A stretch of DNA of 64,000 nt, from the NCBI GenBank assembly GCA_003554535.1, contig PWGT01000180.1, forward strand, positions 1 through 64,000, written 5' to 3'. Position numbers and translations under genes: made by a program. This stretch comes from Syntrophomonadaceae bacterium. Lineage in GTDB: Bacteria; Bacillota_D; Dethiobacteria; DTU022; PWGO01. Positions 61,658-64,000 of this stretch are shown in pieces (within the stretch, counting starts at the first letter, position 1; each line of letters starts with the position of its first letter). Below the pieces are notes generated by a model, which worked only from the letters and a program-made list of their open reading frames with translations, was not told the DNA's origin and did not search any database.

Positions 61658-63426
61658 TTGGGAAGCAGCTTGGAAATCGCTACGAATTGCTGGTTAAAAT
61701 TGGAGAAGGCGGCATGGCCAATGTTTATTCAGCAAGAGATAGTCTTTTAAACCGTACTGTTACTGTAAAGGTGCTTAAAGATTACCTGGTAAGTGATCAG
61801 GATTTTGTGCGTCGCTTTAGAAAGGAAGCCCAGGCAGCTGCTGCTCTTTCTCACCCTAATATTATTAACATATATGATGTGGGTGAGGAAGATGATATTC
61901 ACTACATTGTAATGGAATATGTTCAGGGGAAGACCCTCAAGGAAGTAATCAGAGAAAATGGAAGAATTCCCGTAGAAGATGCTGTAGAAATATTACGACA
62001 GATTACAGAAGCTATCAACCATGCTCATTCCAACCAGGTAATTCATCGTGATATAAAACCCCAAAATATCATGGTTTCTCGCAATGGACAGGCTAAAGTA
62101 ATGGATTTTGGCATTGCCATTGCAGTTAATGCAGCTACAGTTACCAATGACGAACAAGTGATGGGGTCTGTTCATTACTTCTCTCCAGAACAAGCCAAAG
62201 GCAATTTTACCGGTGAGCAATCAGATATATATTCACTGGGAATAGTCTTCTATGAAATGCTAACGGGGAAGCTGCCTTACTCAGGTGAAACTCCGGTTAC
62301 TATTGCCCTGAAGCATTTAAATGAAGATATTGAGCCTCCGAGTGATTTGTACGATGATATACCGGAACCATTAGAGAGAATGATTTTCAAAGCAGTCCAA
62401 AAAGATCTTTCAAAGCGGTATGCCAATGCCCGTGAACTTCTTGATGACATTAAACTTTGGCAAGAAACCAAGAGGGTAAATGCGGTGATCCCTGAGGGGG
62501 AATCAGATGAAGAAGAGAACACCATGGTTATGGAACCAGTTAAAGCTGCAACGAATGTAGGTAAAGTTACCTATAAAGGCGGCAAGAGTAGGAGTAATCC
62601 TCGAAAAAAAACGAACCGGAGGATAGCTATAGCTCTATTAGCTGTTTTACTGGGGGCACTACTTGTCGGTGGGTACTTTTTATTCAGGCATGTGGTAACA
62701 GTACCAGAAGTGACAGTTCCTGATTTGGTTGGGATGAGCCTGGAAGAGGCAGATGAGGAGTTATCCGGGCTGGGGCTTGAGTACCGGGATAGTTTTGAAT
62801 ATGATAATGAAGTCCCGCAGGATCACATTATTTCGCAGGATCCTGAAGGGGGAACGGAAGTAAGAAAGAATAGAGAAATATTGTTGAAAGTTAGCCAGGG
62901 TCGTAGATCTATTGAAGTGCCTGATGTTGTTGGTTTACCCAGAAGAGAAGCAGCTATGTATTTAAACCGCCATGATTTAGACTATGAAATGGAAGAAGAA
63001 TATAGTGAAGAGGTAGATTCAGGTTACGTAATAAGGCAAGATCCCCGTGCAGGTGTGCAAATATATGAAGGTGAAGAAGTGGTTGTATATATCAGTAAGG
63101 GAATCAGAAGTTTTCCTATTCGTGATTTAACAGGAAAGAATGAAGTTGAGGTAAAAATATACTTGGAAGAAGAAGGATTAATATTGAACCAAGAACAAGA
63201 AGAGTATTCAGATAAACCTGAAGGAAAGGTGATAGATCAGCATCCTTCTCCGGATACAGAGGTGCAGCCGGGAGATCCTGTAGATATAACGTGGAGTAAA
63301 GGACCTGAAGATGAAGAGGAAGAGGAAGAGGATGAGGATGATGATGAAGAGGAAGAAGAAGAAACAGAAGAGGAACCAGGTGATGAAGCAGATGAAGAGG
63401 AGAGCACGGATGAAGAAGAGGGTTAA
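61654..63426 (+). CDS. prkC: PASTA-domain Ser/Thr protein kinase PrkC
   Basis: Membrane kinase that senses muropeptides or lipid II and controls cell wall metabolism and spore germination. The 590-aa protein has an N-terminal kinase domain (GEGGMANVY loop, Lys 39, HRDIKPQN with catalytic Asp 133, DFG Asp 151), one membrane helix at about 325-345, and three extracellular PASTA domains from about 355, 421 and 488. About 40 C-terminal residues (551-590) are almost all Glu/Asp, beyond the last PASTA; this tail is unusual. Confidence 0.95.
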   Translation: MIGKQLGNRYELLVKIGEGGMANVYSARDSLLNRTVTVKVLKDYLVSDQDFVRRFRKEAQAAAALSHPNIINIYDVGEEDDIHYIVMEYVQGKTLKEVIRENGRIPVEDAVEILRQITEAINHAHSNQVIHRDIKPQNIMVSRNGQAKVMDFGIAIAVNAATVTNDEQVMGSVHYFSPEQAKGNFTGEQSDIYSLGIVFYEMLTGKLPYSGETPVTIALKHLNEDIEPPSDLYDDIPEPLERMIFKAVQKDLSKRYANARELLDDIKLWQETKRVNAVIPEGESDEEENTMVMEPVKAATNVGKVTYKGGKSRSNPRKKTNRRIAIALLAVLLGALLVGGYFLFRHVVTVPEVTVPDLVGMSLEEADEELSGLGLEYRDSFEYDNEVPQDHIISQDPEGGTEVRKNREILLKVSQGRRSIEVPDVVGLPRREAAMYLNRHDLDYEMEEEYSEEVDSGYVIRQDPRAGVQIYEGEEVVVYISKGIRSFPIRDLTGKNEVEVKIYLEEEGLILNQEQEEYSDKPEGKVIDQHPSPDTEVQPGDPVDITWSKGPEDEEEEEEDEDDDEEEEEETEEEPGDEADEEESTDEEEG

Positions 63427-63461
63427 TCTTTTAAAAATAAGGCTGGTGATTTATTAAAGTA

Positions 63462-64000
63462 ATGCATGCCAACCAAGGTAGGGTAATTAGAGCAATTGGA
63501 GGTTTTTTTGATGTAGCTGATTCAAATGGTGAGATTTTCCGCTGTTATGTTCGCGGCAAGCATCAAAAACAAAATAAATATCTCCTGGTGGGGGATATGG
63601 TAAAGTTTACAATAAATGAGTATCAGCAAGGAATTATTGAAGAAATCCTGCCTCGTGATAATCATTTTAAACGCCCTCCGGTGGCTAATGTTAGCCAATT
63701 AATTACAGTGGTATCAGCTTGCAAACCTTCTCCGGATTGGAATTTGTTGAGCCGTCAATTAGTGTTTGCGGAAAGTATAGGATTGCGTTCAATTATCTGC
63801 CTGAATAAAAAAGATCTGGTTGAAGAAGAGGACTTAAAGCATTTGTATAATAAATTAAATACGTTCCCTTATGAACGTATAATTACCAGTGCATTAACAG
63901 GAGAAGGTGTTGAAGGACTCAAGCAGGTTATACAGGATCATGTATCTTTGTTTGCAGGAGCGTCCGGAGTAGGCAAATCATCTTTGTTAAACGCAATTCA
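63462..64000 (+). CDS. rsgA: Small ribosomal subunit biogenesis GTPase RsgA (partial)
   Basis: Circularly permuted GTPase for late 30S maturation. The 5' part, about 179 codons, is present: an N-terminal OB-fold (MHANQGRVIRAIGGFFDVAD), the G4 motif LNKKDL, and the P-loop FAGASGVGKSSLLNA just before the window edge. The remaining GTPase motifs and the zinc domain lie beyond base 64000. ATG 63462, with a second ATG out of frame at 63466. It follows prkC after 35 bases, the usual order. Confidence 0.94.
   Translation, partial: MHANQGRVIRAIGGFFDVADSNGEIFRCYVRGKHQKQNKYLLVGDMVKFTINEYQQGIIEEILPRDNHFKRPPVANVSQLITVVSACKPSPDWNLLSRQLVFAESIGLRSIICLNKKDLVEEEDLKHLYNKLNTFPYERIITSALTGEGVEGLKQVIQDHVSLFAGASGVGKSSLLNAI

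Overview
The window is the chromosomal housekeeping core of an endospore-forming, Gram-positive-type member of the Clostridia (Bacillota). The evidence is the synteny: a dcw cell-wall/division cluster running into ftsA-ftsZ-spoIIGA-sigE-sigG, then the ylm/divIVA/ileS block, then remA-gmk-rpoZ-coaBC-priA-def-fmt-rsmB-stp-prkC-rsgA. The DNA is AT-rich, almost everything is on the plus strand, and spacing is tight. A class III (anaerobic) ribonucleotide reductase fits an anaerobe. Species and family cannot be fixed from this sequence. I see no mobile element, CRISPR array, tRNA or rRNA gene.

Layout. 1-3.9 kb: end of aroC, aroB, an ABC-class ATPase and an HD-domain protein. 4-13.2 kb: secD-secF, recJ, rel, dtd, aspS. 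13.2-13.6 kb: a 6S RNA gene with its own promoter and a strong terminator, then an mraZ control region carrying four phased GTGG repeats. 13.6-28.8 kb: mraZ, rsmH, ftsL, a PASTA-type division PBP, murE, murF, mraY, murD, ftsW, murG, murB, ftsA, ftsZ. 28.8-31.9 kb: the sporulation block spoIIGA-sigE-sigG-ymxH. 31.9-35.1 kb: nrdR-nrdD-nrdG behind a promoter with two NrdR boxes. 35.1-39.8 kb: pgeF, a HlyD-like membrane protein, ylmE, ylmG, a short ylmH and a long divIVA. 39.8-46.1 kb: an isoleucine T-box and ileS, a DUF5665 protein, lspA, lgt, rluD, pyrR. 46.1-51.4 kb: rqcH on the minus strand, a shortened orphan binding protein and a calcium-type P-ATPase. 51.5-64 kb: yicC, remA, gmk, rpoZ, coaBC, spoIIM (minus), priA, def, fmt, rsmB, stp, prkC and the start of rsgA, cut by the window end.

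How it fits together. Peptidoglycan precursor synthesis, septum assembly and early sporulation are physically linked, and the control sites match this. A near-perfect sigma-H-type promoter precedes ftsAZ. A Spo0A-type promoter with an over-long spacer precedes spoIIGA-sigE. A sigma-F-type promoter precedes sigG.

Most unusual points. (1) Three genes (rsmH, ylmG and the calcium P-ATPase) have a strong Shine-Dalgarno sequence correctly spaced from an AUU or AUC codon and no usable AUG, GUG or UUG. (2) murC, ftsQ/divIB and sepF are missing from their usual places. (3) YlmH is reduced to its S4 domain. (4) DivIVA is more than twice the usual length and contains an internal duplication. (5) About a quarter of the genes, including ftsA, ftsZ, sigE and divIVA, appear to start with TTG. 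I found no wholly new multi-gene system; the novelty is in regulation, translation starts and gene-content gaps.
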